This document shows, one piece after another, positions 25,416-34,306 of a stretch of DNA of 64,000 nt; positions within the stretch are counted from its first letter, which is position 1; each line of letters begins with the position of its first letter. Source of the stretch: Chloroflexota bacterium (GTDB lineage Bacteria > Chloroflexota > UBA11872); assembly GCA_026706485.1 (NCBI GenBank), contig JAPOYR010000010.1, positions 271,798 through 335,797 on the forward strand. The letters run 5' to 3'. The translations under genes and the position numbers were made by a program. Under the pieces are notes generated by a model. That model searched no databases. It was not told where the DNA came from and worked only from the letters and a program-made list of their open reading frames with translations.

Positions 25416-27206
25416 ATGAGGTGCAAGTCCTTCAAAACCCTTGCCATGCTTGGCCTGGCGACTCTGATGTTGGCTGCGTGCGGGGAAGAGGCGTTGCCAA
25501 CCTCAGACGCCGAGCCCGCCGCGACGGCTGCCGCGGCCGGCGACGCATCGGCGCAGTCGGACACCTCGCAGGAGCCCTTCGTGATTGGCGCGTTGGACTC
25601 GCTGACGGGCGTGGGGGAGTCCTACGGCATTCCCTTTTCCCGGTCCAAATTGATCGCTGTGGAGGAGATCAACGCCGCCGGCGGCATCAATGGGCGACCG
25701 CTCAAGCTCATCGTTGAGGACTCCAAGTGCACGTCCGCGGACGCCATCATCGCCTACCAGCGGCTGACCGACGTGGAAGGCGTCAAGATCATCCTGGGCG
25801 CCACGTGCAGCGGGGCCACGCTGGGGATCGCGCCCCTGGCGGAGCAGGAGGGCGTCGTCCTCTTTTCGGCGTCCTCCACCAGCCCCGACATCAGCGACGC
25901 CGGCGACTACATCTTCCGCACCGCCATCAACTCGCTGAAGGTCGGCGCCGACATCGGCAACACGCTGTGGGCCGACGGCGCGCGCACCATCGGCACGATC
26001 ACCGAAGCCACCGACTATGCCGAAGGCGCGCGCCGCTCCGCGGTCACGCAATTCGAAAAGCTGGGCGGCGCGGTGGTCGCGGCGGAGAGCTACCCCACGG
26101 AGGCCACCGATTTCCGCACCCAGCTGACCAAGCTGCTGAACGCGAACCCCGACGCTGTCCTAGTCGCCGCGCAAGGCGAGGTCTCCGGCGGCACCATCAT
26201 CAAGCAAGTCAGGGAGCTGGGCTACGAGGGCCCGATTTACTCCGAGGTGGTTCCCACCGGGTCCAACTCCCTCGACATCGCTGGCGAGGCGGCCACCGGG
26301 CTCAAGGCCGTGGTCCCCAACCCCGACCTGGAAACCGACATCGGCCGGGAGTTCCTGGCCAGCTTCAACGCCCGCTACGGCGTCGCCCCCTGGCCCTGGT
26401 TCCAGGGCTCGGCCTACGACGGCGTCTACATCGCCGCCGAGTGCCTGCGCCAGACGAATGACGACCAGGACGCCGCCGGCTTTCGGGACTGTCTCTACAG
26501 CCTGACCTGGAGCGGAGCCATCGGCGACGGCTACAGCTTCGACGCCAACGGCGACGTGGTCGGCGTGTCCCACGTCGTCATCGAGGTGCTGCCGGTAGCC
26601 GAGCGCACGGAGGAGAATCTGGGCTTTCGCGTGCTGGGGGCGCCCGCGACATCCAGCAGAAAGACCTACGACGCCTACCCGCCCATGAACCTACCCGAGG
26701 GTCAGATTTGGGTGACGATCGCCACCAGCCTGGGAGAGATGACCTTCGAACTCTTTCCCGACGAGGCGCCGCTGGCGGTCAACAATTTCCTCTTTCTGGC
26801 CAACGAGCGTTTTTTCGAAGGCCTGCCGTTCCACCGACTGCTCCCAGGTTTCATCGTGCAGGGCGGTGATCCCACCGGGACGGGCGTGGGCGGCCCAGGC
26901 TACAGCTTCGAGATCGAGCCGCCGCACCGGCCGTATATCCGCGGCGGGCTGGCGATGTCCAACAAGGGCACACCCGACACCAACGGATCGCAGTTCTTCA
27001 TCGTTCTGGACGACCTCACCGCCCAGGGCCGGCTCGCGCCGGACTACACGCTCTTTGGTCAGCTCAAGCAAGATCACCAACCATCGCTCGACACGTTAGC
27101 GAAGATCGAGGCGGTGCCGGTGACCGACGCCGAGTTCGGCAACGAGACTTCACATCCGCAGCAACAAATCACGATCTTGCGGGTAGCGGTAGGCGGCGAC
27201 GTCTAG
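25416..27206 (+). CDS. lipoprotein fusing LivJ-type solute-binding domain to a cyclophilin PPIase
   Basis: 596 residues from ATG 25416. Signal peptide with lipobox LAAC (C22) and a Thr/Ala/Ser linker to about 52. Residues 54-400 form a type I periplasmic-binding domain of branched-chain amino-acid/urea ABC systems (GVGESYGIPF, INAAGGINGRPLKLIVEDSKC). After a short linker, residues 428-592 are a full cyclophilin with FHRLLPGFIVQGGDP (R474, Q482), GLAMSN and GSQFFIVLDD, all PPIase residues present. The cyclophilin half is very similar to the lipoprotein at 29579, including the preceding YDAYPPM linker, so the fusion probably came from local duplication. No permease or ATPase genes are adjacent. 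Confidence 0.88.
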   Translation: MRCKSFKTLAMLGLATLMLAACGEEALPTSDAEPAATAAAAGDASAQSDTSQEPFVIGALDSLTGVGESYGIPFSRSKLIAVEEINAAGGINGRPLKLIVEDSKCTSADAIIAYQRLTDVEGVKIILGATCSGATLGIAPLAEQEGVVLFSASSTSPDISDAGDYIFRTAINSLKVGADIGNTLWADGARTIGTITEATDYAEGARRSAVTQFEKLGGAVVAAESYPTEATDFRTQLTKLLNANPDAVLVAAQGEVSGGTIIKQVRELGYEGPIYSEVVPTGSNSLDIAGEAATGLKAVVPNPDLETDIGREFLASFNARYGVAPWPWFQGSAYDGVYIAAECLRQTNDDQDAAGFRDCLYSLTWSGAIGDGYSFDANGDVVGVSHVVIEVLPVAERTEENLGFRVLGAPATSSRKTYDAYPPMNLPEGQIWVTIATSLGEMTFELFPDEAPLAVNNFLFLANERFFEGLPFHRLLPGFIVQGGDPTGTGVGGPGYSFEIEPPHRPYIRGGLAMSNKGTPDTNGSQFFIVLDDLTAQGRLAPDYTLFGQLKQDHQPSLDTLAKIEAVPVTDAEFGNETSHPQQQITILRVAVGGDV

Positions 27207-27348
27207 TTCCGGTCAGTCCACCGTTCGGCGGACCTCGGACGGCGCCCGGCCATCGCGCTCGACCTCAAGGAACGCGCGAACAATCTTGACCGCATTGGCT
27301 GGCTACGGGCGTCGCGCACGAGTTTGGGCAGATCCTTCAGCATGCGAG

Positions 27349-27915
27349 CTATTCGCCGTTCGGCGGGAAGGGGTCTCGCTCGCTCAGCAACTCCTGTGAC
27401 TCGCGTATGGAATAGTCCATCCGTACTTTGTTGCCCCAAAGGCTTTTGATAAAGGTCAGCACGGCGATGATTTCCTCGTGGCTGAGGCGGTCCTCAAATG
27501 CCGGCATGGCGCTCTTGAAGCCGGGGTCGCTGGGGCTCTCGAACTGGGCTCCGCCCTGGCTGACGACGCGATACAGCAGGCCGTCCGGGTGGTGCCAGGT
27601 ATGACCGTCACCATTGAGCGGCGGCGCCGGCAGGGTGCCGTCGTCCTTGGCGATATGCCAGTTGGATTGGCCTTCACCTTCGGCCCCGTGACAGACGGCG
27701 CAGTTTGCCGCGAAGAGCTCTTGACCCGTTGGAGGCGCCGGCACCGTGACGACGGCGCTGGTTGAAGCTCCGCGATCGTCAGGCCCGCAGGCAGCGAGGA
27801 AGGCCGAGACGAGCGCGAATGCGGCAAGAACGCTCACGCGGAGCTTCAGCGGCACGACGACCGAGCGATTCCGGCGCGCCACCGGCATCCTTCGGGGCAA
27901 TCCAGGTCGCTGCAT
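27349..27915 (-). CDS. c-type cytochrome lipoprotein
   Basis: 188 residues (ATG 27915; ATG 27888 is an alternative start). A signal peptide ends in the lipobox AFLAAC, after which one heme motif CAVCH and a methionine ligand candidate in SAMPAFED follow, giving a single-domain class I cytochrome c anchored by lipid on the outer face of the cytoplasmic membrane. A HEEIIAVLTFIKSLW helix near the end is the usual C-terminal helix. The second cytochrome gene lies 38 bases upstream on the same strand; the two are probably electron carriers of one respiratory segment. Confidence 0.87.
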   Translation of the reverse strand: MQRPGLPRRMPVARRNRSVVVPLKLRVSVLAAFALVSAFLAACGPDDRGASTSAVVTVPAPPTGQELFAANCAVCHGAEGEGQSNWHIAKDDGTLPAPPLNGDGHTWHHPDGLLYRVVSQGGAQFESPSDPGFKSAMPAFEDRLSHEEIIAVLTFIKSLWGNKVRMDYSIRESQELLSERDPFPPNGE

Positions 27916-27953
27916 CGAACGTCAAGACCCGAGATTCGGCCGCGTGCTCTGCC

Positions 27954-28520
27954 TCAGCACACGGTCTCGAAGGTGTCGCCGTCGAATATGCCGGCCTCAC
28001 GCTGGAGTTCCCGGACATAGCAGATGATCTGCTCGACCTCGTCCGCTGTGACCGTCGCGACCGGAAGCATGTCGCCGAAGGTCCAGTGGTGTTGGCGGAC
28101 TCCTTGAGCCACCGCGCGGCGGAAGCTGAAGTCCGAGTGATGGCCCGGATGGTAGATCCGGTCGATAAGCGTCGGGCCCTGCGTGGTGCCCGCGGCGCTT
28201 TGGCCGTGACAGAGGGCGCAATTCGCGTTGAACAGCATCTCGCCCGCGAGGGCTGTCTCGGACAAGGCGGGCTGCGCGGTCGCGGTGGCCACGACTTCGG
28301 CGGCTTTGGTGGTCGCGACCGGCGATGCTCCGGAAGCATTCGGCGGCTCTTCCGCGTCACCACACCCGCCGGCCACGATCAGCACCATTGCCGCGACGAG
28401 CACGAGGATCGTCATCCGGCTGCCAGGCGCTCTGATCGTCGCCACCGCAATGCTTCGCGTCGCGTGCGCGCCGACATTCGCGGCAGAGCGGCGATTCGGG
28501 AAGGAGGTATCTCTGGTCAT
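27954..28520 (-). CDS. c-type cytochrome lipoprotein
   Basis: 188 residues from ATG 28520; a shorter start at the internal MTILVLVAAM is also plausible because the lipobox VAGGC follows directly. One heme motif CALCH, a Met ligand candidate in GDMLPV and a C-terminal helix DEVEQIICYVRELQ. It is similar in layout to the cytochrome at 27349 but not a close copy. An AT-rich stretch (28540-28700) upstream contains TTGAGC and TATTCA spaced 18 bases apart on the minus strand, a candidate promoter. Confidence 0.85.
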   Translation of the reverse strand: MTRDTSFPNRRSAANVGAHATRSIAVATIRAPGSRMTILVLVAAMVLIVAGGCGDAEEPPNASGASPVATTKAAEVVATATAQPALSETALAGEMLFNANCALCHGQSAAGTTQGPTLIDRIYHPGHHSDFSFRRAVAQGVRQHHWTFGDMLPVATVTADEVEQIICYVRELQREAGIFDGDTFETVC

Positions 28521-28742
28521 GTGGGGTGAGTGCGAAGCAAAAACTCACATCTTTCTTGAGAATACCATCGCCTGTGAAGCCGCCACAATTGCAATTGAAT
28601 AGCGCTTCTTGCATATTGGGCTCAATTGTAAACTTGTCTTTATATTGCTTCGTTTCACCGGATTGCGCGAATCGGAATTGACCTGTTAATATGCGCGCGT
28701 GCAACGCTGGAATTGTGCACACGGGAAAGGGCGAAGAGGACC

Positions 28743-29495
28743 GTGAATTCAAGCATGCTGATCGGAAGCAAAGGCGCGGGTCTCGCCCTGATGGCAGGCG
28801 TCATCCTCACAATCGTGGCGGGCTTGTTCTTTCCCGGGGGTCCGTTCGTCAGCCCGGTGGATCAAACGGACTTCGCCGCGGCGATCGTCCCCCTGGGTGA
28901 GCAAGCGGCCTTGGGGCACGTGATGACCATACTGTTGATCGTCGGCATGCTGTTCTACGCCTACGGCTTCACCGCGCTCTTCCGTCTCGGCAACGGTGAG
29001 CGGTCCTTGGCGAGCACGGCATTGCGACTTGGCGTCGTCACCAGTCTGTTCGGCTGGGGCGTGTTCGTTCTTGGCCTGGCCCAACGACACATGGTGATTT
29101 ACCTGATGCAGCGCAGCATGGATTCGGCCGAGACCGCCGAAGCGCAAGCGCAGTTCGCGAAGTTCGCCTTGGACGTTCAGATCGACATTGCCGGATTGCT
29201 CATGGGCTTCTTGTGGCTCTATCCCGTCGCGTCGATCCTGACCGGGGTTGGGCTGGCCGGACGGTTCGGCGGCCTGAATGGCTTCAAGCTCGCGTCCTAC
29301 GTTCTGGTAGTCATCGGAGCGTGCGCCATCATCAACTTCTTGATCGCGCTGCTCGCGCCCGGCCTTGACACCGTGACGCTGCTGCTGGTGAACAACATCT
29401 TCCAGATGATCGGCGCCCTTGCCCTGTTCGTCATCGGGCTGGGGCTGTATCAGGGTCGGCGCGAGCTGGTCCCCGCTGAGGAGTCTTCCGGCTAG
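28743..29495 (+). CDS. six-helix integral membrane protein of unknown function
   Basis: About 250 residues. Six hydrophobic segments are apparent (near residues 10-30, 55-80, 95-120, 150-175, 190-215, 220-245), no signal peptide and no motif I recognise. The start is unclear: GTG 28743 is two bases from an AGAGGA ribosome site and ATG 28755 is 14 bases from it. It is divergent from the cytochrome pair and followed 83 bases later by the cyclophilin lipoprotein. Confidence 0.75.
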   Translation: MNSSMLIGSKGAGLALMAGVILTIVAGLFFPGGPFVSPVDQTDFAAAIVPLGEQAALGHVMTILLIVGMLFYAYGFTALFRLGNGERSLASTALRLGVVTSLFGWGVFVLGLAQRHMVIYLMQRSMDSAETAEAQAQFAKFALDVQIDIAGLLMGFLWLYPVASILTGVGLAGRFGGLNGFKLASYVLVVIGACAIINFLIALLAPGLDTVTLLLVNNIFQMIGALALFVIGLGLYQGRRELVPAEESSG

Positions 29496-29578
29496 GACCG
29501 GCCGGGGGGCCGCTTTCGGCCGGCGCGGCGCTCTGGGACAATGCCGCCGGCAACGGAAGTGCTGGGGGTTGGAACGTG

Positions 29579-30277
29579 ATGTGGCGGGCAGTTTTGGTCG
29601 CGCTGGTGTTCGTGGGCCTGATGGTCTCCTGCGGCGAGGGGTCAACGGGATCGACCGGTTCAACCGGTTCGACCGGTTCGACTGAGTCGGCGGACGGTGG
29701 GCCCTACGACGCTTATCCAGCGATGGACAATATTCCCAAGGGCGAGCCTTGGGTGATCATTGCCACCAACCATGGGCGCATGAGCTTCGCGTTGTTCCAC
29801 GAAGAGGCGCCGCTGGCCGTCAACAACTTCATCTTCCTCGCCAACGAGGGCTACTTCGACGGCGTGACCTTCCATCGCCTGATTCCGGGATTCATGGTGC
29901 AAGGTGGCGATCCCAGCGGCACTGGCACGGGCGGGCCGGGGTACAGCTTCGAGATTGAGTTGCCGCAGCGGCCCTACATCCGGGGCGGGCTGGCCATGGC
30001 CAACAAGGGCACGCCCGACTCCAACGGTTCCCAATTCTTCATCATCCTGGATGACCTCACGGCGCAAGACCGCCTGCCCCCGGACTTCACGCTCTTCGGC
30101 CAGCTCAAGGACGAACACAAGCCGTCGGTCGCTACCTTGGAGAAGATCGAGGCGGTGCCGGTTGCCGAGGGATCCGACGGTGAAGGGTCCGTACCGCAAG
30201 AGGAAATCAAGATCATTTCGGTGACCGTCGGGGCGAAGTTCGACGACGGCTGCTCGGCGACCTGGTCCGCCTGCTAG
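29579..30277 (+). CDS. cyclophilin-type peptidyl-prolyl isomerase lipoprotein
   Basis: 232 residues from ATG 29579 (a GTG three bases upstream is the alternative). A short signal peptide with lipobox LMVSC is followed by a Gly-Ser-Thr repeat linker encoded by 9-bp tandem repeats, then a complete cyclophilin domain: FHRLIPGFMVQGGDP, GLAMANKG, SQFFIILDD, FTLFGQL. It should act on extracytoplasmic proteins as a cis-trans prolyl isomerase. Its domain and linker are closely similar to the C-terminal half of the fusion protein at 25416. Confidence 0.92.
   Translation: MWRAVLVALVFVGLMVSCGEGSTGSTGSTGSTGSTESADGGPYDAYPAMDNIPKGEPWVIIATNHGRMSFALFHEEAPLAVNNFIFLANEGYFDGVTFHRLIPGFMVQGGDPSGTGTGGPGYSFEIELPQRPYIRGGLAMANKGTPDSNGSQFFIILDDLTAQDRLPPDFTLFGQLKDEHKPSVATLEKIEAVPVAEGSDGEGSVPQEEIKIISVTVGAKFDDGCSATWSAC
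29641..29690 (+). repeat. 9-bp tandem repeat encoding a Gly-Ser-Thr linker
   Basis: About five units of GG-TC-ACC (GGTTCGACC-like) follow the lipobox codons of the cyclophilin gene and encode repeated Gly-Ser-Thr. Such coding microsatellites can change copy number by slippage, altering only linker length because the unit is a multiple of three. Confidence 0.8.
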
Positions 30278-30482
30278 AACACAACGCTGGCGCCACCGGC
30301 CGCCTGGGGTGCGTCCGCCGTGGGCGCGCGCGGCTATAGCGCGGCGGTCGCCGGCTCGGGTGAGCGCCCAGCGGAAACGATGGTCGCGGCAGGCTTCTGG
30401 CGGACGCCGTTGGCGATGCGCCGGTGATGCGGTCTCGGCGCGACGTGCGATCGCCGCGCGATGATTCGTCCCCGGAGCCGCC

Positions 30483-31724
30483 TCAAAGCACCGTCTTGGG
30501 CCGCTCCTTAGTCGGGTCGACGAAGGGCACGCGCACGACTTCGGCGTCCACGAGACCATCCTGCGGGAGCTGCACCTTCACCCGGGCGCCACGCTTCCAG
30601 TGCGTGCGCGGCATGACTGCCAGGGCGATGTTGGACCCGACGTTCGGCGACCAGAAGGCGCTGGTGACGTAGCCTAGGTCGCGGCCGGAGTCGGCGTCCT
30701 TGACCAGGTAGAAGTCCTCGTTATACCAGGTGATCGGCTCGCCCCCGACCCTCAAACCCACCAGCCGCTGCTGCACGCCCTTCGCTTTGATCTTGGCCAG
30801 GGCGTCCTTGCCGATGAAGTCGGCCTTGTTCAGATCCACCTGCCAGCCGAGCCGCACCTCGTAGGGATTGTTTTCGATGTCCATGTCCTGGCCGTAGGAC
30901 AGGATGCCGGCCTCCAGGCGCCGGATGTGGCTCGGGGCAATGACGCGCAGGTTGAACTCCGCGCCCTGCTCCAGGATGTACGGCCAGACGTCGTCGGCGT
31001 GGAGCATGGCGTCGTGCAGATAGATCTCGAAGCCGATCTCGGCGGAGAAGCCGGTGCGCGAAATCGTCACCGCATGGCCGTTCAGCGTTGCGTGCAGCAG
31101 GCCGTAATACGGAATGCTTCGCACCTGCGGGCCGAACATCTTCTCCAACAGCGGTGCCGACTTGGGCCCCTGGATTTGCACCGGCGCTACGTCGATCTCG
31201 TTGATTTCGACGTCATAACCGGCGTTGGTGTTGACGCCCTGCGCCCAGAGGAGCACGTCGGAATCGGAGATGCTGAACCAGAACTCGTCGTCGGCGACCC
31301 GCAGCAGCACCGGGTCGTTGATGAGGCCGCCGTGCTGGTTGCAGAGGATCACGTAGCGCGCCTGCATCGTGGGCAGCAGGGCGTGAACGTCGCGCGTGAT
31401 CAGCAGGTTGACGAAGTCGGCGGCGTCCGGGCCCTTGACCTGGATCTGACGCTCGACGGCTACGTCCCACATGCTGACGTGCTGCGTAAGGTAGCGGTAT
31501 TCCTCGAGCAGCCCGCCGTCCTCGGGTTTGATGTAGGCGCGCGGGTGGTACAGGTGGTTGTAGGTCGTGTAGGCCCAGCACCCGGCGGCCTTCGACAGGT
31601 GCCACCACGGGGACTTTCTGATCCGGGTCGAAATGAGCATGCGCGCGTCGCTGTTCCCGCTCTGCCGCAGGTTGATCGGCACCCGACGCGGCTTGAGTCC
31701 GTCGATCACCAGGGTTTGCGTCAC
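30483..31724 (-). CDS. GcvT-family methyltransferase, DmdA-like
   Basis: 413 residues from GTG 31724, which has GGAGGT 8 bases upstream; an in-frame ATG at 31745 lacks this. The GcvT/DmdA fold is evident along the whole length: YNHLYHP, VSMWDVAVERQIQVKGPDA, GGLINDPV, ISRTGFSAEIGFEIYL and GILSYGQDMDIENNPYE, the last two very close to DMSP demethylase. These enzymes transfer a methyl (or methylene) group to tetrahydrofolate. DMSP, glycine betaine/dimethylglycine or another methylated compound could be the donor. The adjacent dimethylglycine-dehydrogenase-like gene (74-base gap) supports methylated-amine use. Confidence 0.85.
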   Translation of the reverse strand: MTQTLVIDGLKPRRVPINLRQSGNSDARMLISTRIRKSPWWHLSKAAGCWAYTTYNHLYHPRAYIKPEDGGLLEEYRYLTQHVSMWDVAVERQIQVKGPDAADFVNLLITRDVHALLPTMQARYVILCNQHGGLINDPVLLRVADDEFWFSISDSDVLLWAQGVNTNAGYDVEINEIDVAPVQIQGPKSAPLLEKMFGPQVRSIPYYGLLHATLNGHAVTISRTGFSAEIGFEIYLHDAMLHADDVWPYILEQGAEFNLRVIAPSHIRRLEAGILSYGQDMDIENNPYEVRLGWQVDLNKADFIGKDALAKIKAKGVQQRLVGLRVGGEPITWYNEDFYLVKDADSGRDLGYVTSAFWSPNVGSNIALAVMPRTHWKRGARVKVQLPQDGLVDAEVVRVPFVDPTKERPKTVL

Positions 31725-31797
31725 TTGGGGACCTCCAGTTGCCATGGGCCAGGCGGCCGTTTCGGCGTGCCGCCGATCGGGACGGGACCGGGGCCGC

Positions 31798-34266
31798 TCA
31801 CGACTTCATCCGCCTGCCGTCCGGATCGTAGAGCGGATCGTCCGCCACCGTCGCCGGCAGCCGCTCGCCAAAGTACAGGACATCCACCTTGGTTCCCGCC
31901 TCGGCATGCGCGATGGGGAGATAGCCGTACACGATGCCACGGCCGATGGAGTGGCCGAAGCCTGCGCTGGTCACGTAGCCAAGCACGCGATCGCCGTCCA
32001 GGATGGGCTCCTTGCCCATGACCACGCGGTCGGGGTCGTCGAGCGTCAGGCAGCACAGCCTTCGCGTCAGACCCTGCGCTCGACATTCGCTGAGCGCCTG
32101 CCTGCCGATGAAGTCGCCCTTACGCATTCGCACCGCGAACCCCAGGCCCGCCTCGTAGGGGTTGTACTCCGTATGGATGTCATTGCCCCACAGCCGATAG
32201 CCCTTCTCCAGCCGCAGCGAGTCGAACGCGCCGCCGCCCGCCGCAATCAGGCCCAGCGGCCGGCCCGCCTCCCAGAGCGCCTCCCACAGCGCGAGGCCCT
32301 GCCCGGTGGGCGCGTAGATTTCCCACCCAAGCTCACCCACGTATGAGATGCGCAGCGCCAGCGACGGAACCCCGCCCACGGTTATCGGCTTGGCGGTCAT
32401 GTAGGGAAACCCGGCGTCGCTCACGTCGTCGTCGCAGACGCGCTGGAGCACGTCTCTGGCCCTCGGTCCCCACAGCCCGACGCAGCATCGCTCTGGCGAA
32501 ATGTCGGCCGCGCGCACCGAGCCGTCCTCCGGCAGATGCGAGCGGATCCAGTCCAGGTCGTGCGGTCCAGTGGAACCGGAGGTGATCACCAGAAACCGCT
32601 CCGGGCCGAGCCGCGTGACCGTGAGATCGCACTTGATGCCGCCGCGTGGCGTGAGCATGGCCGTGTAGGTGATCGACCCGATGGGCTTGTTCATCTGGTT
32701 CGTCGCGAGGCGCTGCAACGCTGTGAGCGCGCCGGCGCCGGTCAACTCGAACTTTGCGAACGGGCTGAGGTCGAACAGGGCCGCTCGCTGACGGGTGGCC
32801 GCATGCTCGGCCGCCACCGCGGGCGACCACTCGCGCGCCTCCCAGCCGGTGCGCCATGCGCCGGCGACGTTTAGCGAGTCGAGCAGACCGCGGTTGGCGT
32901 CGTACCACTGCGGGCGTTCCCAACCGGCGCTCTCGAAGAACACGGCGTCCAGCTCCCGTTGCCGCGCAACGAAGGGCGTCAGGCGGATGTCGCGGGGACT
33001 GGCCAGCTGCTGGCGCGGGTGAATGATGTCGTAGACCTCGCGGTACTGCTGCGCGGCGCGCTCCCGCACGTAGGGACGACTCAGCGCGTGGGTGTGGAAG
33101 CGCCGGATGTCGCACTCCCGCAGGTCGACCGTTGGTTCGCCGTCGACGATCCACTCGGCCACGGCCTTGCCGACACCGCCCGCATGGGTAATCCAGACGG
33201 CCTGGGCCGACCAGAATCCGGGCAGTTGGGGCGATTCGCCGAGTACGGGAAAGCCGTCGGTGGTGAACGAGAACATGCCGTTGAGCGTTCGCGTCAAGCC
33301 CGCGCTCGTCAGGCTGGGAATCACCTCCCGCGCCGCGGCCATCCCGCGCTCGAAGTGCTCCGGCGCGAACGACCGCTCGGCCGGCGGGATGGGGCCGTGC
33401 CCGTGTTCGCGGATGTCCTCTGCGTCAACCAGGAGGGGTTCGTGGAGATAGGACCCGATGCCCAGGGCCTCACCCACCTGGCGGAAATACAGCGCTTTGT
33501 CCTGGTGGCGCACGATCGGCAGGGAGATCTCATCGGTGCTGCCGGCCAGGTCGGGGAGTGGCGTGCTGACGGCGTAAAGGTGCTGCATGGGCGAGAGCGG
33601 AATCGGCACGCCGGCCAGTCCACCGAGCCGCGGCGCCCAGATGCCGACGGCGGAGACCACCAGGTCCGTCTCGATGTCGCCGCGCGAGGTATGCACGCCG
33701 GCAATTCGGCCATTGGCGATCCGGAAGCCGGTCACCTTGACGTGGCCATGGAAGGACGCGCCGTGCCGCTCCGCCTCGCGCGCCATCGCCTCCGCTGGCC
33801 GTGTCGCCCGCGTCTGGATGTCCGACGGGACGAACATGGCGCCGAGGATGCGCTCGGAAAGCAGCGGGAAAAGACCTCGCGCCTCGGCGGGACTGAGCAG
33901 GTGGGCTTCCACGCCCCAGCTCAAGCCATATCCAACCTTGCGTTTCAGGTCGGCCAGCCGTTCAGGCGTCCACGCCACCTCCAGGCTGCCCACGGTCTTG
34001 GCACAGGGCACACCGTCGAGCTCCATCCGCGTCCACAGGTCCCGGGTGTGCCGCGCGAAGCTGGTCATGGTCTTGGAGGCGTTGATCTGGAACACGAGTC
34101 CCGGCGCGTGCGACGTGGATCCGCCGGTCTCGAAGAGCGGACCCTGGTCGACGACCACGATGTCCCGCCAGCCAAGCTGCGTCAGGTGATAGGCCACGCT
34201 GCACCCAGCGATACCGGCGCCAACGATTACGGCCCGGGCGTGTTGCGGCAGCGTGGGGTCAGGCAT
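31798..34266 (-). CDS. FAD-dependent dimethylglycine/sarcosine dehydrogenase-like protein
   Basis: 822 residues, the usual length for the family. N-terminal FAD domain with GAGIAG (16-21) and TGGSTSHAPGL, where H53 is at the position that binds FAD covalently in dimethylglycine dehydrogenase. A connecting FAO_M-like segment (about 370-425) is followed by a GcvT domain (about 430-700) and its C-terminal barrel (to ~815). The reaction expected is oxidative N-demethylation with transfer of the one-carbon unit to tetrahydrofolate. With the DmdA-like gene it forms a likely operon for methylated amines or osmolytes. Confidence 0.9.
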   Translation of the reverse strand: MPDPTLPQHARAVIVGAGIAGCSVAYHLTQLGWRDIVVVDQGPLFETGGSTSHAPGLVFQINASKTMTSFARHTRDLWTRMELDGVPCAKTVGSLEVAWTPERLADLKRKVGYGLSWGVEAHLLSPAEARGLFPLLSERILGAMFVPSDIQTRATRPAEAMAREAERHGASFHGHVKVTGFRIANGRIAGVHTSRGDIETDLVVSAVGIWAPRLGGLAGVPIPLSPMQHLYAVSTPLPDLAGSTDEISLPIVRHQDKALYFRQVGEALGIGSYLHEPLLVDAEDIREHGHGPIPPAERSFAPEHFERGMAAAREVIPSLTSAGLTRTLNGMFSFTTDGFPVLGESPQLPGFWSAQAVWITHAGGVGKAVAEWIVDGEPTVDLRECDIRRFHTHALSRPYVRERAAQQYREVYDIIHPRQQLASPRDIRLTPFVARQRELDAVFFESAGWERPQWYDANRGLLDSLNVAGAWRTGWEAREWSPAVAAEHAATRQRAALFDLSPFAKFELTGAGALTALQRLATNQMNKPIGSITYTAMLTPRGGIKCDLTVTRLGPERFLVITSGSTGPHDLDWIRSHLPEDGSVRAADISPERCCVGLWGPRARDVLQRVCDDDVSDAGFPYMTAKPITVGGVPSLALRISYVGELGWEIYAPTGQGLALWEALWEAGRPLGLIAAGGGAFDSLRLEKGYRLWGNDIHTEYNPYEAGLGFAVRMRKGDFIGRQALSECRAQGLTRRLCCLTLDDPDRVVMGKEPILDGDRVLGYVTSAGFGHSIGRGIVYGYLPIAHAEAGTKVDVLYFGERLPATVADDPLYDPDGRRMKS

Positions 34267-34306
34267 GTGGGTCTACCGAATCAAGCGCCGGTTGCGCAGA
34301 CCCTCC

